Part shown: positions 8,222 through 19,968 of the stretch, one piece after another
Position numbering within the stretch: the stretch's first letter is position 1
How the letters are laid out: each line of letters starts with the position of its first letter
Assembly: GCF_020621385.1 (NCBI RefSeq)
Contig: NZ_JAESVA010000005.1
Coordinates: 486,659 to 550,658, forward strand
Length of the DNA: 64,000 nucleotides
Direction: 5' to 3'
DNA from: Acidisoma cellulosilyticum
GTDB taxonomy: Bacteria > Pseudomonadota > Alphaproteobacteria > Acetobacterales > Acetobacteraceae
Translations under genes and position numbers: made by a program
Notes under the pieces: generated by a model
The model's input: the letters and a program-made list of their open reading frames with translations, nothing else
The model's database searches: none
What the model was told of the DNA's origin: nothing

Positions 8222-9166
8222 ATGAAGCAAAGTTACATAGAAACGAACGGGATCACCCTCCATGTCAGCGAGGCCGGCGCAGGGCCGGCCGTCGTCTTCT
8301 GTCACGGTTTTCCCGACACGTCCTACACCTGGCGCCGACAGATGATGGCCGTCGCTGCGGCGGGCTATAGAGCGATCGCGCCGGACATGCGCGGCTATGG
8401 GCGAAGTTCCGCTCCGGCTGACGCGACCCTGTACACGCCTCTGCAAACAGCGGGCGACCTGATCGGGCTGCTCGACGCGCTGCAGATCCCCAGCGCGGTC
8501 CTGGTGGGTCACGACTGGGGGGCGACGCATGTCTGGAACGCCGCGATGATGCGCCCTGACCGGTTCAAGGCCTTGTTCTGCCTCAGCGTGCCTTATGTGC
8601 CGCGGGGCGAGGTGAGCGTCTTCAAGCGGATGCGCGCGGCCGGCCATCAGGACCGCTTCTATATGTTCGAGCAGATCAAGCCGGAGGCCGATCACATTTG
8701 GGCCGAAGCCGCGGTCACCATTCCGGGCATTCTCTACTGGGCATCGGGCGCCGCGCCACCGGACCAGCGCTGGAGTCCCATGGACCCCGCGCGAAACTTT
8801 CACCGCCCGGCGCCGGGACCGCTGCCATCCTGGGCAGATCCCGCCTATGTCGCGCATAGCATCGCGGAATTCCAGCGCACCGGTTTTCATGGGGCGCTGA
8901 ACTATTACCGCGCAGCGGAGCCTTATTTTTACCTCTCCGCCGCATTCAAAGGCGCGAAGATCGCTCAACCGTCTTTTTTCATCTGGGGGAAGGCTGACGG
9001 TTTGAAGGAACTCTATCCGCTGACGCTGGACCAGATGCGCGCAGGGCTTCCAGGGCTGCTGGGCGGTTTGGAACTCGACAATATCGGCCATTGGGTCCAG
9101 CACGAAGCGGCCGAGGTGGTGGATGCCGAGCTTTTGGCCTTTCTGCGCAAGGTCAGTCCAGCCTGA
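8222..9166 (+). CDS. Alpha/beta hydrolase, epoxide-hydrolase-like (2)
   Basis: 314 residues from the ATG at 8222. GGAGG at 8211-8215 is six bases upstream, which favours this start over the adjoining GTG at 8219. Motifs are complete for a soluble epoxide hydrolase: CHGFPDTSYTWR, nucleophile GHDWGATHVW, lid tyrosines in DRFYMFEQ and GALNYYRA, acid in FIWGKADGL, and His in IGHWVQHEAAEVVD. It is a clear paralogue of the preceding gene and the two likely arose by duplication. It is convergent with the MarR gene (33-base gap). Confidence 0.82.
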   Translation: MKQSYIETNGITLHVSEAGAGPAVVFCHGFPDTSYTWRRQMMAVAAAGYRAIAPDMRGYGRSSAPADATLYTPLQTAGDLIGLLDALQIPSAVLVGHDWGATHVWNAAMMRPDRFKALFCLSVPYVPRGEVSVFKRMRAAGHQDRFYMFEQIKPEADHIWAEAAVTIPGILYWASGAAPPDQRWSPMDPARNFHRPAPGPLPSWADPAYVAHSIAEFQRTGFHGALNYYRAAEPYFYLSAAFKGAKIAQPSFFIWGKADGLKELYPLTLDQMRAGLPGLLGGLELDNIGHWVQHEAAEVVDAELLAFLRKVSPA

Positions 9167-9199
9167 CCCTTAAGGTGAAACGCGGTAAGCGCCGGACGC

Positions 9200-9685
9200 T
9201 CACAGACCCTCGTCGAAATCCTCCGCCGCGATAAGGGCGAGCGTCTCGCGAAGAGCCCTTGCTGTCTCGACGCCAAATTTATGCTCGAAGCGTGTCTGCG
9301 CAATCTCCCAAAGGCCAGCGGTTTCGCGGAGTTTGATCTGGCCCTGCTGCGTCAGCTTCGCCCGCCGGTTGCGCCTATCCTCGGGGTCGACCTCAAGGGC
9401 GACCAAGCCGTCTCTCTCAAGCGGCTTCAGATTATGGCCGAGCGCCGAGCGATCCAGCACCAGGGATGCCGCGAGCTGGCCCATGGTCGGGCTTTCGAAC
9501 CGCGCGATGTTCAGCAGAATGGATCGCTGTGTGGAGCGCAGACCTGTCGGTGCCAGCACGGAATCATAGAGTTGCGAGACCCGGCGCGTCGCTTTCCGCA
9601 GCGCCGTGCTGTTGCATCGATTGAGGTCGCCGAGCGCCGTACTCTTGTCGTCTGGTCGCCCGGTCGAGGCCGCCTGTTTCCGCAA
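9200..9685 (-). CDS. MarR-family transcriptional regulator
   Basis: 161 residues. A winged helix runs from STQRSILLNIARF through PTMGQLAASLVLDRSALGHN to the wing DPEDRRNRRAKLTQQG, the MarR signature with conserved D-R residues. The start is TTG at 9685. AAGGGATAGGA immediately upstream on the minus strand supports it, and no ATG exists in a sensible place. MarR proteins usually repress nearby detoxification or efflux genes and are released by phenolic ligands. The convergent hydrolase pair and the divergent GNAT gene are candidate targets. Confidence 0.82.
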   Translation of the reverse strand: MRKQAASTGRPDDKSTALGDLNRCNSTALRKATRRVSQLYDSVLAPTGLRSTQRSILLNIARFESPTMGQLAASLVLDRSALGHNLKPLERDGLVALEVDPEDRRNRRAKLTQQGQIKLRETAGLWEIAQTRFEHKFGVETARALRETLALIAAEDFDEGL

Positions 9686-9859
9686 GGTCCTATCCCTTCA
9701 ATCGTCACGCGCCAGATCCGCCGCAGCAAACGCCCTGGATCGCAAATAGGGGCATATCGCTGCCTATGCGACAAACCGCGCTTCCCTTGATAGAAAGGGG
9801 GCACTTGCCCATAATATCGCGGAAGCTTTGTCTGGCAAAACAGTCATGGGGAGAACGGG

Positions 9860-10570
9860 ATGTCGACCGCCGTGCAGGAAACTACGCAGGACCACCCGTT
9901 GCTGGATAACCCGATCTGGCAGGCTCTCAATTCCAGGCATCGATCCTTCAATCGCGGGACGGGTCAGGCCGCGCGCTATCCCGCCGGTATCTCCCGGTTC
10001 GCGGCCTTGGAGCGGCCTGACGCAGCGGCGTTCGATGATCTGGCAACCCTGGTCCAGCCCGGCGAGACGGTGGCGTTTTTCACCGCCGAGCCGCTTGATC
10101 TGCCAAAGGGATGGGAGGTTTTGCGCGCGCGTGCTTTGGACCAGATGGTTTGCGAACGTCTGACAGGCAGCGCCGCGCCGTTGACGCTGCCCTTGGAGAC
10201 AAAGGACGTCGGGGAGATGCTCGCCCTCGCCTTGGCCACTGAGCCGGGGCCGTTTTCCGAAGGTACGATCCGCATGGGGCGCTATTTCGGATTTCGATCC
10301 GAGGACGGCCGGCTTGCCGCAATGGCAGGCGAGCGCCTTTGCCTGACAGGCTATAGCGAGATCAGCGCTGTTTGCACCGACCCGGCCTTTCGGGGGCGCG
10401 GCTACGCGAAAGCGCTGGTAGTGGGGCTGGCCGCTATGGCTCTGGCCGAAGGCAATCTGCCTTTCCTGCATGTCAAAACGGAGAACGGCGCCAGGGGGCT
10501 ATATGAGGCGCTCGGCTTCCGCCTGCGCCGCGCCATTCAGTTGACGGTTCTCAGCCGGAAAAGCGCCTGA
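9860..10570 (+). CDS. GNAT-family N-acetyltransferase
   Basis: 236 residues. The C-terminal half (about residues 95-230) is a GCN5-related fold with the acetyl-CoA loop FRGRGYAKALVVGLA and the end motif NGARGLYEALGFRLRR. The N-terminal part is variable. It transfers an acetyl group to an unknown amine. It is divergent from the MarR gene and ends before a strong hairpin terminator. Confidence 0.75.
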   Translation: MSTAVQETTQDHPLLDNPIWQALNSRHRSFNRGTGQAARYPAGISRFAALERPDAAAFDDLATLVQPGETVAFFTAEPLDLPKGWEVLRARALDQMVCERLTGSAAPLTLPLETKDVGEMLALALATEPGPFSEGTIRMGRYFGFRSEDGRLAAMAGERLCLTGYSEISAVCTDPAFRGRGYAKALVVGLAAMALAEGNLPFLHVKTENGARGLYEALGFRLRRAIQLTVLSRKSA

Positions 10571-10608
10571 CCCGATCAGGCGCTTCCTATGTCCGGCAAA
10601 GAACGGGA

Positions 10609-10648
10609 CGATCCCATCAGGGCCGCGACCCTGATGGGATCGGCTTTT
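10609..10648 (+). terminator. Rho-independent terminator after the GNAT gene
   Basis: A perfect 14-bp stem CGATCCCATCAGGG (10609-10622) pairs with CCCTGATGGGATCG (10629-10642) over the loop CCGCGA and is followed by GCTTTT. The T-tract orientation suits the plus-strand GNAT gene. The same hairpin also lies downstream of the convergent aldo/keto reductase gene. Confidence 0.75.
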
Positions 10649-11633
10649 ACAGGCCGACGGCCTTCATGCCTTCGGCCGGGTAGCGATGGCCTTGGAAGGC
10701 GTCGGGCGGCAGAATGCGGTCGATCTCTGCCAGTTCCTCGGCCGACAGGGTGACGGTCGCGGCACCGAGGTTTTCTTCTAGGAATTTTCTCCGTTTCGTT
10801 CCCGGAATAGGAATAATGTCCTCCCCCTGCGCCAGGACCCAGGCGAGCGCCAATTGTCCCGGCGTGCAGCCGCGCGCCTTGGCGAATTCCGCGATCTTAT
10901 CGGCCAGATCGACGTTCTTCTGAAAATTCTCGCCCTGGAAGCGCGGCATATTGCGCCGCCAATCGTCCGCCTCCAGATCGTCCGGGCTTTTGATCTGCCC
11001 GGTCAGGAAACCGCGGCCGAGCGGGCTATAGGGGATGAAGGCGATGCCGAGTTCGCGGGTCACTGCCAGAATCTCAGCCTCCGGGTCTCGGCTCCAGAGC
11101 GAATATTCCGTCTGCAATGCCGCGATCGGATGCACCTTCGCGGCGCGGCGGATCGTCTCCGGCCCGGCCTCGGACAGGCCCAGGTGAAGCACCTTGCCCT
11201 CGGCCACCAGTTCCGCCATCGCGCCGACCGTCTCCTCGATCGGGACATTGGGGTCGACGCGATGCTGGTAATAGAGATCGATGACGTCGAGGCCGAGGCG
11301 CTGCAGGCTCGCCTCGCAGGCCGATTTCACATAGGCCGGATCGCCGCGCACCGGGCCGCGCTTGCCCTCGCTGTCCCAGGTATTGCCGAATTTGGTGGCG
11401 ATGACGACATGATCGCGCACCGGACCCAGCACGCGCCCGACCAGCTTCTCGTTCTCGCCCATCCCATACATATCGGCGCTGTCGAAGAAGGTCACGCCGA
11501 GTTCGACCGCGTGCTGCAGCGTCGCGATCGATTCCGCCTCGTCCCGGCCGCTGTAATAGGCGGACATGCCCATGCAGCCGAGGCCGATTTCACTGACCAG
11601 GGGACCGTTGGTCCCTAATTTCCGTTGTTTCAT
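10647..11633 (-). CDS. Aldo/keto reductase (1)
   Basis: 328 residues, an NADPH-dependent TIM-barrel reductase. Tetrad residues are visible: Asp and Tyr in [18 protein letters not shown], Lys in VIATKFGN, and His in [11 protein letters not shown]. The start region [29 protein letters not shown] and the C-terminal [17 protein letters not shown] match the AKR11/AKR13-type bacterial clade. It reduces aldehydes or ketones of unknown identity. It is last in a minus-strand operon, nine bases after the SDR, and 64% or so similar in layout to the reductase at 12519 by eye only. Confidence 0.85.
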   Translation of the reverse strand: MKQRKLGTNGPLVSEIGLGCMGMSAYYSGRDEAESIATLQHAVELGVTFFDSADMYGMGENEKLVGRVLGPVRDHVVIATKFGNTWDSEGKRGPVRGDPAYVKSACEASLQRLGLDVIDLYYQHRVDPNVPIEETVGAMAELVAEGKVLHLGLSEAGPETIRRAAKVHPIAALQTEYSLWSRDPEAEILAVTRELGIAFIPYSPLGRGFLTGQIKSPDDLEADDWRRNMPRFQGENFQKNVDLADKIAEFAKARGCTPGQLALAWVLAQGEDIIPIPGTKRRKFLEENLGAATVTLSAEELAEIDRILPPDAFQGHRYPAEGMKAVGL

Positions 11634-11642
11634 TTGCTTGCC

Positions 11643-12488
11643 TCAGCCTTCCGGAAAGTCGGCGCCACGCGTCGTCTCTTCCCAGGTATCAAAATCGGTT
11701 TTCAGCATGTCGAGTTTCTGCCGCGCGCCGTCCATGGCCATTGCGCCGAGCAGAAGACGCAGCGGCGGGTTCGGCGCCGCCACGACATCGATGATCGCCT
11801 GCGCCGCGCGGATCGGGTCGCCTTTCTGGCTGCCGCTATAATCCGCCATCATGCGCAGCCGCGCATGGACCGTGCTGTCGTAATCCGCGATGACGGTGTT
11901 CGAACGACCCAGCGACCGGCCGGCGAAATCGGTGCGGAAGGGGCCGGGTTCCACCAGCAGGACCTTGATGCCGAGGGGCGCGCCCTCCTGCGCGAGGGAT
12001 TCCGACATCGCCTCCACCGCATGCTTGGTCGCGGAGTAATAGCCGCTGCCGGGGAAGGCGCGCAGTCCGGCGATGGAGGAGAGGTTGACGATGAAGCCCG
12101 CATGGCGGGCGCGCATGCCGGGCAGCACCGCTTTGGTCATGTCGATCAGGCCGAAGACATTGGTATCGAACATGGCGCGGATCGGCGCATCCTCGCCTTC
12201 CTCGATCGCCGACATATAGCCATAGCCGGCATTGTTCACCAGCACGTCGATCTGGCCGAATTTCTGTTCGGCCTGTTTCACGGCATGGCCGATGGCATCG
12301 GCGTCGGTAACGTCAAGCGCCAGCGCGAGGGCCTTATCCTCATGCCCGTCGACAAGGTCGGTGATCTTGGTGACGTCGCGGGCGGTGGCGACGACGCGAT
12401 AGCCCTGGCCCAGCAGCAAGGTCACAAGATCGCGGCCGAAGCCGGTGGAGCAGCCGGTGATGAACCAGACAGGGGATTCTGATGTCAT
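11643..12488 (-). CDS. Short-chain dehydrogenase/reductase (classical SDR)
   Basis: 281 residues with the cofactor motif WFITGCSTGFGRDL, the NNAGYG stretch, catalytic Ser in IVNLSSIAG and YSATKHAVE holding the Tyr-Lys pair. The post-motif stretch VEPGPFRTDFAG is typical of oxidoreductases annotated as 3-oxoacyl reductase-like or retinol-dehydrogenase-like. The Arg after strand 2 (TARDVTK) suggests NADPH preference. It sits between two aldo/keto reductases in the same operon. Substrate unknown. Confidence 0.82.
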   Translation of the reverse strand: MTSESPVWFITGCSTGFGRDLVTLLLGQGYRVVATARDVTKITDLVDGHEDKALALALDVTDADAIGHAVKQAEQKFGQIDVLVNNAGYGYMSAIEEGEDAPIRAMFDTNVFGLIDMTKAVLPGMRARHAGFIVNLSSIAGLRAFPGSGYYSATKHAVEAMSESLAQEGAPLGIKVLLVEPGPFRTDFAGRSLGRSNTVIADYDSTVHARLRMMADYSGSQKGDPIRAAQAIIDVVAAPNPPLRLLLGAMAMDGARQKLDMLKTDFDTWEETTRGADFPEG

Positions 12489-12518
12489 ATTAGGATTTCT
12501 TTCCTATTATCCGTTGAT

Positions 12519-14343
<1,825 letters not shown>

Positions 14344-14347
<4 letters not shown>

Positions 14348-15381
14348 TTTGTGGTTTTCTCCTCGGCCATGCGCAGCAGGCGCAGGAAATTGCCGCCCCA
14401 CAGGGCCGCGATCGCCTGCGTGTCATAGCCGCGGCGTATCAGTTCCGCCGTCAGATGCGCGCTCTCGCTTGCATCGCGGAACCCGACCACGCCGCCGCCG
14501 CCATCGAAATCGGTGCCGATGCCGACATGCGCAATCCCCATATGCCGCACCGCATAGTCGATGTGATCGACATAATCAGACAAAGTGACCTCGGTCTCCT
14601 TCGATCCGCGCTTGAGGAAGAAGGAGACGAGGGTGATCTGCATCAGCCCGCCGCTTTCGGCCAGCCGGTCCATCTGCTCGTCATCCAGGTTGCGGGGGTG
14701 ATCGCAGATCGCGCGAACCGAGGAATGGGTCGCGATGACGGGCGTCTGCGACACGTCGATCGCCTGCAGCATGGCGGTTTTGGCGACATGGGAGATATCG
14801 ACCAGCATGCCCAGCTTGTTCATGCGGGCAACGACGGTGCGGCCGAAATCGGACAGGCCGCCATGCAGTTCGGGTCCGTCGCCCAGGTCCTTGCGCGGCA
14901 CGGCGCTGTCGGAAATCTGATTGTGACCGTTATGGGTCAAGGTCATGTAGCGGGCGCCGAGCGCACGGAATTCATCGAGACGGTTGAGGTCCAGGCCCAG
15001 GGCATAGCCGTTTTCGACGGCAGGAATGACGGCGGGCGCGCCATCGGCGCGGGCGGTTTCGATTTCGGCGACGGTGGTGGCGATGCGGCCGGGCAGGCGG
15101 GTGGCGTCACCATTGTCCTCGCCCATCTCATGAATGGCGCGCAGCATGGCGGTGGCACGCTCATAGGCGGCCTGGAATCCGGCCTCGTCATTCTTGCCTT
15201 GCGGGATATAGGCCGCGAAACAGCCGGCCCCCAGGCCGCCGCGCCGCATTTTGGGCAGATCGACGCGCCTTGGCCCGTCCTCGAAAGGACTGGCGCCGGG
15301 CGGCCAGGGAATGTCGATATGCGTGTCGATGGTCAGCAAGGCGTCGTGCAATTGCTGTTCAGTCTGGGTCGGAGCGTTCAT
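14344..15381 (-). CDS. Membrane dipeptidase, peptidase family M19
   Basis: 345 residues. Zinc ligands are visible in order: HxD in TIDTHIDIPWPPG, Glu in PAVENGYALG, His in DISHVAKTAM and His in VIATHSSVRAI. The C-terminal GIGTDFDGGGG motif is the family hallmark. Family members hydrolyse dipeptides, often with a D-residue or dehydro residue at the C-terminal position, and some act on beta-lactams. No signal peptide is seen, so it is probably cytoplasmic. It is the first gene of a five-gene minus-strand run that continues with reductases. Confidence 0.86.
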
Positions 15382-15429
15382 AGCCCAAGGCTTCGCCCAG
15401 AAGCGGTTTCCGTCAAGCCCATCGGACGG

Positions 15430-17451
15430 CTAGTTCTTGCTGGCCGGCAGACCCTTGACCTTCGCGCCCGGCACGGCCTGTCCCGGCTTGCCGCGCGCGA
15501 CCTGGGATTTCACCTCCGCCACCAGTTCCCCGCATTTATGCGGATCGCCGACGCCCAGATCGATCGTCGGCAGGATGGCGAGCGGGGCGGCCAGGAAGCC
15601 GAGGGCGACCGCGATGCCGCTGCGCGCCACGAGCGGCTTGATGCCGATGCCGATGGAGGGTTTGCCGAATGTGCCGCCGATTTCGATCGGTGCCGGCAGA
15701 TTGCCGACGCTGAAATGCTTGGACCGCGTTTCGATCTCGAATTTGAGCGCTTCGGTCGCCAGATTGGCGGTGCCGCTGCCGCCGATCAGCGCCTCCCCCG
15801 TATCGACCAGCATGGCGCGGGTGGTGACAAGGCCATGGTTAAGCGCGAAATCGGTGATCATGCAGTCGACATTGGTTTGGCTGGGCACGCCGAGGGCGGA
15901 CAGAATCGCCTTGCCGAATTCCAGACCGGAGAGGTCGATCAGCAAGGCGCTGAGATTGCCGCCGGCCATATACAGGGCGAGGCCGCCATTGCCGTCGCCG
16001 AGCAGGGTCGCGACCGAATTGCCGGTCCCGTCGATGGTCGCCCGGCCGCCGATGGCGCCGGCCCCTTTAAAGGCATGGGTCGAGGCCATGATGCGCGACA
16101 GATCGACATTGTCGAAATGCACATCGGCTTTCAGCGCGACCCGGCTTTCGGACGCCGGCGCGACCGAGATATCGCCCTGAACCCGACCTTTGCCGATGGT
16201 GAGGATGATCGGATGCAAGGTAATGGCGCCGTCGACCAGATCCATGGTCACGATCAGGCTGTCCAGGGGAATGGAGCGGCCTTCGATATGATGTCCGTCA
16301 TAGGTCAGATGGATATTGGCGGCGTTCAGCTTGGGCAGATTGATGGGCGTCGTCGGCAGAATTCTGCCGCTCGCGGCCGCCGGCCTCGCGGTCTTGGCCG
16401 TGCCGCTGCCCGGTTTCCCGCCTAGAAAGCCAGCAAGATCCGCGAGATCGACATTGCGGGACGCGAGCGCCATCGTCACGTCGGGCTTCTTGGCCTGTGG
16501 CTGCTCGGTGATAGTGCCTTCGACATCGGTATGGCCGACGACGCCGCGGAAATTGTCGAAGCGGATGCGCTGGGTCGCCGTCTCGTAATTCAATTTGCCG
16601 CTGATCTTATAGGGCGGCGTATCGGGGATCGGGATGCTGGTCAGATGATAGAGATCGGCCATATTCGCGCCCGACAGGACAAGGTCCAGGTCGGTGCCGG
16701 CGAAGGCGAGCGGGTCCTGGATGGTGCCGGCGAGCGACACATGGGTCAGGCCATTGGCGATCTTCAGGGATAGCGGAAAGGGCTTCGTCGCGTCCGTCAC
16801 GGTCAGCAGCGCGCCGGTCACCAGCGAAGCGGTGATGGGCTGGCCGGTATAGGTGCCTTTCGCCTCGGCTGAGAGTTCGGTCGTCTGGCCCTGGGCGGCA
16901 ACGACGCCTTCGGCGGGTTTCGTCTCCAGATTGGCCGTGAAATCGGTGCGCATTTTCGCGATCTGGGCGTGGATCTGGCCGTTTTCGATGGTCAGATCGC
17001 CCAGCTTGGGCGCCGGGCTCGGCTTCTGGCCGGGCTTGGGCGGGGCCGCCTTCTTCATCGCCAGCGTATAGTTGTTGCGGCCGTCGGGCAGGCCGCGCAC
17101 CTCCATCTGCGGACCGTTCACGTCGATCAGCGGCACGGAAATGATGCGGTCATGGATATAGGCCATTACATCGAGATCGATGCCCAGATGGGCGATGCGG
17201 GCCAGGGGCGGGACGTCACCTGGGAAGTCTTTCGGGTTCGCGACGACGACGTCATCGGCCACAATCCGCGTCGTGCGGCCGAGCTTCACATGCAGGTGTG
17301 CGATGGTGACAGGACGGCCGATTTGCGCCGATGCCTGGGATTCGACGATGGGAATGAACCAGTCCCAGTTCCAGAACAGGATCACCAGCACGATGACGAG
17401 GACCGGAAGCCCAAGAAACAAGCCAAGTTTCGTGCCGCCGCGTCGCGTCAT
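15430..17451 (-). CDS. AsmA-family protein
   Basis: 673 residues. One N-terminal membrane helix (about 8-27, LGLFLGLPVLVIVLVILFW) precedes a long beta-rich periplasmic region with AsmA_2-type stretches. Examples are SAQIGRPVTIAHLHVKLG and the C-terminal FGKAILSALG...DCMITDFALNHGLV...LIGGSGTANLA...IGGTFGKPSIGIG. AsmA proteins belong to the TAM/AsmA superfamily linked to lipid movement to the outer membrane. It lies 48 bases upstream of the dipeptidase in the same direction and may share a transcript. Confidence 0.83.
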   Translation of the reverse strand: MTRRGGTKLGLFLGLPVLVIVLVILFWNWDWFIPIVESQASAQIGRPVTIAHLHVKLGRTTRIVADDVVVANPKDFPGDVPPLARIAHLGIDLDVMAYIHDRIISVPLIDVNGPQMEVRGLPDGRNNYTLAMKKAAPPKPGQKPSPAPKLGDLTIENGQIHAQIAKMRTDFTANLETKPAEGVVAAQGQTTELSAEAKGTYTGQPITASLVTGALLTVTDATKPFPLSLKIANGLTHVSLAGTIQDPLAFAGTDLDLVLSGANMADLYHLTSIPIPDTPPYKISGKLNYETATQRIRFDNFRGVVGHTDVEGTITEQPQAKKPDVTMALASRNVDLADLAGFLGGKPGSGTAKTARPAAASGRILPTTPINLPKLNAANIHLTYDGHHIEGRSIPLDSLIVTMDLVDGAITLHPIILTIGKGRVQGDISVAPASESRVALKADVHFDNVDLSRIMASTHAFKGAGAIGGRATIDGTGNSVATLLGDGNGGLALYMAGGNLSALLIDLSGLEFGKAILSALGVPSQTNVDCMITDFALNHGLVTTRAMLVDTGEALIGGSGTANLATEALKFEIETRSKHFSVGNLPAPIEIGGTFGKPSIGIGIKPLVARSGIAVALGFLAAPLAILPTIDLGVGDPHKCGELVAEVKSQVARGKPGQAVPGAKVKGLPASKN

Positions 17452-17582
17452 GCCGTTTTCCCCCTGATTTGCATCAAGTTGGGACGCGCGCGGGAAATGT
17501 CACCGGGTCTTCTGCCCTGGGCCAGGGCGGGCTAGGCTTCGTCCCCAAGCCATCGTCCCAGAAAGAGTCGAAGGATCGTCCG

Positions 17583-18263
17583 ATGATCAAGTTCTACTAC
17601 AACATGGCCCCCAACCCCATGAAGGTGGCGCTGTTCCTGGAGGAATCCGGGCTGGACTACGAGGCGATCCCGGTCGATACGCGGCGCGGCGACCAGCATC
17701 AGCCGGGCTATGCGGCGCTGAACCCCAATAGCAAGGTGCCGACCATTCAGGATGACGGCGTGACCGTCTTCGACAGCAACGCCATCCTGCTCTATCTCGC
17801 GGAAAAGACCGGCAAATTCCTGCCAGCACCCGGTCTGGCGGCGCGGGCCGAACTGCTCTCCTGGCTGATGTTCGTCGCGACCGGCGTGGGGCCCTATTCC
17901 GGCCAGTCCGTCCATTTCCGCCATTTCGCGCCCGAGCCGAAGGAGTACCCGGTGGAGCGCTATGTCTTCGAGGCGAAGCGCCATTACGGCATTATCGATG
18001 CGAGGCTGGCCGATCGGCCCTTCATGCTGGGCGAGACCTATACCATCGTCGACATGGCGCTTTGGGGCTGGGCGCGGATGGTGCCCTTCGTCATCGCCGA
18101 GAATGCCTGGGAATTTCTTCCTAACTTGAAGCGCTTCATGGATGCGATGGCCGAGCGTCCGGCGGTGCAGCGCGCGATGGCGCTGAAGGATCGCCATAGC
18201 TTCAAGACCGAGACGGATGCGGAAGCGCGCAGTCATCTGTTTCGCCATATCCAGCCTGCCTGA
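17583..18263 (+). CDS. Glutathione S-transferase
   Basis: 226 residues from the ATG at 17583, which has AAGGA at 17571-17575; the ORF is open further upstream, but the extension overlaps the promoter region and looks random. The thioredoxin-like N-terminal domain shows NMAPNPMKVALFLEE, NPNSKVPTI and the glutathione-binding FDSNAILLYLAEK. The helical C-terminal domain includes YTIVDMALWGW. The Asn in APNP and the overall pattern resemble Ure2p/YfcG-type (nu-class) enzymes, which have disulfide-bond reductase activity. It sits 18 bases before the gamma-glutamyltransferase gene, so a shared role in glutathione conjugate metabolism is plausible. Confidence 0.85.
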   Translation: MIKFYYNMAPNPMKVALFLEESGLDYEAIPVDTRRGDQHQPGYAALNPNSKVPTIQDDGVTVFDSNAILLYLAEKTGKFLPAPGLAARAELLSWLMFVATGVGPYSGQSVHFRHFAPEPKEYPVERYVFEAKRHYGIIDARLADRPFMLGETYTIVDMALWGWARMVPFVIAENAWEFLPNLKRFMDAMAERPAVQRAMALKDRHSFKTETDAEARSHLFRHIQPA

Positions 18264-18281
18264 CCCGATACGCCGGAGAGA

Positions 18282-19886
18282 ATGATGAAAAACGGAATAA
18301 GCCGCGACTTTCAGCAGCCCGGCCGGTCGGTCGCGGTCGGCGCCAGCGGTATGGCGGCGACCTCGCATCCGGCGGCGACGCTGGCCGCCGTCGATGTGCT
18401 GCGCGAAGGCGGCAATGCCATGGACGCGGCGATCGCGGCGGCGGCCGTGCAGGCGGTGGTGGAACCGGCCATGACCGGCATCGGCGGCGATTGCTTCGTG
18501 CTTTGGGCGCCCAAGGGCAGCGCCCGTGTCACCGCCTTCAACGGCGCCGGCCGGTCGCCCAACGCCATTTCTGCGGCAACGCTTCGCGGCCAGGGCCTGG
18601 CCTCGATCCCGGATCGCTCGCCCCATGCCGTCACGGTGCCGGGCGCGATCGACGCCTGGTGCCGGCTTTCGGCCGATCACGGCAAGCTGCCGCTCGGCCG
18701 GCTGTTTGAACCCGCCATCGCCTATGCTGAGCAGGGTTTCGCCATCACGCCGCGCGTCGCCCATGACTGGGCGGAGACCGAGCCGCTGCTGCGCAGCCGC
18801 CCGACCACGGCAGCCACCTATCTGATCGACGGGCGCGCGCCGATGCCGGGCGAGCAGTTGAAACTGCCGGCGCTGGGCCGGACGCTGCGCGCCATCGCGC
18901 ATGGTGGGGCCGACGCTTTCTATGAAGGCCCGATCGCGGCGGAGATGGTGTCCGTCCTGCGCGCCGAAGGCGGCTTTCATACCCTGGCGGATTTCGACGA
19001 TGCCGGCGGCCGCTATGTGACGCCGATCTCATCCCAGTTCCGGCAGTACAAGGTCCATGAATGCCCGCCGCCCGGCCAAGGCATCATCGCCCTGCTGATC
19101 CTCAATATCCTGTCGCATTTTCCGGGTTCCGGCGATCCGATGGACCCGGCGCGACTGCATATCGAGATCGAGGCCGCGCGCCTGGCCTATGCCGTGCGCG
19201 GCGCCATTCTGGCCGAGAATTCGCCCGCCACCGGCCGGCACATCCTGTCGCCGGAATTCGCGGCCGGCCTCGCCGCGCTGATCAGCCCGGAAAAGGCGAT
19301 GACCGATCTGCCGTCCTTCGCGGGACCCGAGCATAAGGACACCGTCTATCTCACCGTCGTCGACCGCGACCGCAATGTGGTGAGCTTCATCAATTCGGTC
19401 TTCGAAAGCTTCGGCAGCGGCATCCTGGCACCCGACAGCGGCGTGCTGCTGCATAACCGGGGCATGTGCTTCACGCTGGAGGAGGGGCACGCGAATACGC
19501 TCGGCCCCCGCCGTCAGCCGATGCATACGATCATCCCGGCGATCATGACCGAGGGCGACCGCGTGGCGATGAGCTTCGGCGTCATGGGCGGGCATTTCCA
19601 GGCCATGGGCCAGGCGCATCTCGTCTCCAAGGTCGTGGATTTCGGCATGGATCTGCAAACTGCCATGGCGCTGCCGCGCCTGTTTCCGGTGCCGGGACAC
19701 GATTATGTGGAGGCCGAGGCCCCGCTGCCGGCCTTCGCGCGTGACGGTCTGACGGCGCTCGGCCACAAGATCGTGACCACGGATGACCCGATCGGCGGCG
19801 CCCAGGCGATCTGGCTGGACTGGGAAAAAGGCGCGCTTTACGGCGGGTCAGAGCCGCGCAAGGACGGTTTTGCACTCGGCTATTGA
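18282..19886 (+). CDS. Gamma-glutamyltransferase family protein
   Basis: 534 residues. The N-terminal AVDVLREGGNAMDAAIAAAA, GIGGDCFVLW and the autoprocessing Thr in HKDTVYLTVVDRDRN define the Ntn-hydrolase GGT fold. Cleavage before that Thr would give two subunits. The substrate loop SFINSVFESFGSG and the GGHFQAMGQAHLVSKVVDFG region are conserved. No signal peptide is visible, unlike E. coli Ggt, so it may be a cytoplasmic acylase-like member. It is co-directional with the GST 18 bases upstream; joint breakdown of glutathione adducts is inferred. Confidence 0.85.
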   Translation: MMKNGISRDFQQPGRSVAVGASGMAATSHPAATLAAVDVLREGGNAMDAAIAAAAVQAVVEPAMTGIGGDCFVLWAPKGSARVTAFNGAGRSPNAISAATLRGQGLASIPDRSPHAVTVPGAIDAWCRLSADHGKLPLGRLFEPAIAYAEQGFAITPRVAHDWAETEPLLRSRPTTAATYLIDGRAPMPGEQLKLPALGRTLRAIAHGGADAFYEGPIAAEMVSVLRAEGGFHTLADFDDAGGRYVTPISSQFRQYKVHECPPPGQGIIALLILNILSHFPGSGDPMDPARLHIEIEAARLAYAVRGAILAENSPATGRHILSPEFAAGLAALISPEKAMTDLPSFAGPEHKDTVYLTVVDRDRNVVSFINSVFESFGSGILAPDSGVLLHNRGMCFTLEEGHANTLGPRRQPMHTIIPAIMTEGDRVAMSFGVMGGHFQAMGQAHLVSKVVDFGMDLQTAMALPRLFPVPGHDYVEAEAPLPAFARDGLTALGHKIVTTDDPIGGAQAIWLDWEKGALYGGSEPRKDGFALGY

Positions 19887-19968
19887 GGCCCGGACGGCAG
19901 TCGCCCTGGGCTGCCGTCATCCCCGCGGGCGTTGACAGGAACCCTGCCCGCGTGATCGGGGATGCGCC

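Noticed and set aside
14455..16425. 656-codon plus-strand ORF opposite AsmA and dipeptidase
   Set aside because: Its product is His/Gln/Asp/Gly-rich without domain signature, while the minus strand encodes recognisable AsmA and M19 proteins over the same bases; it is a GC-codon shadow.
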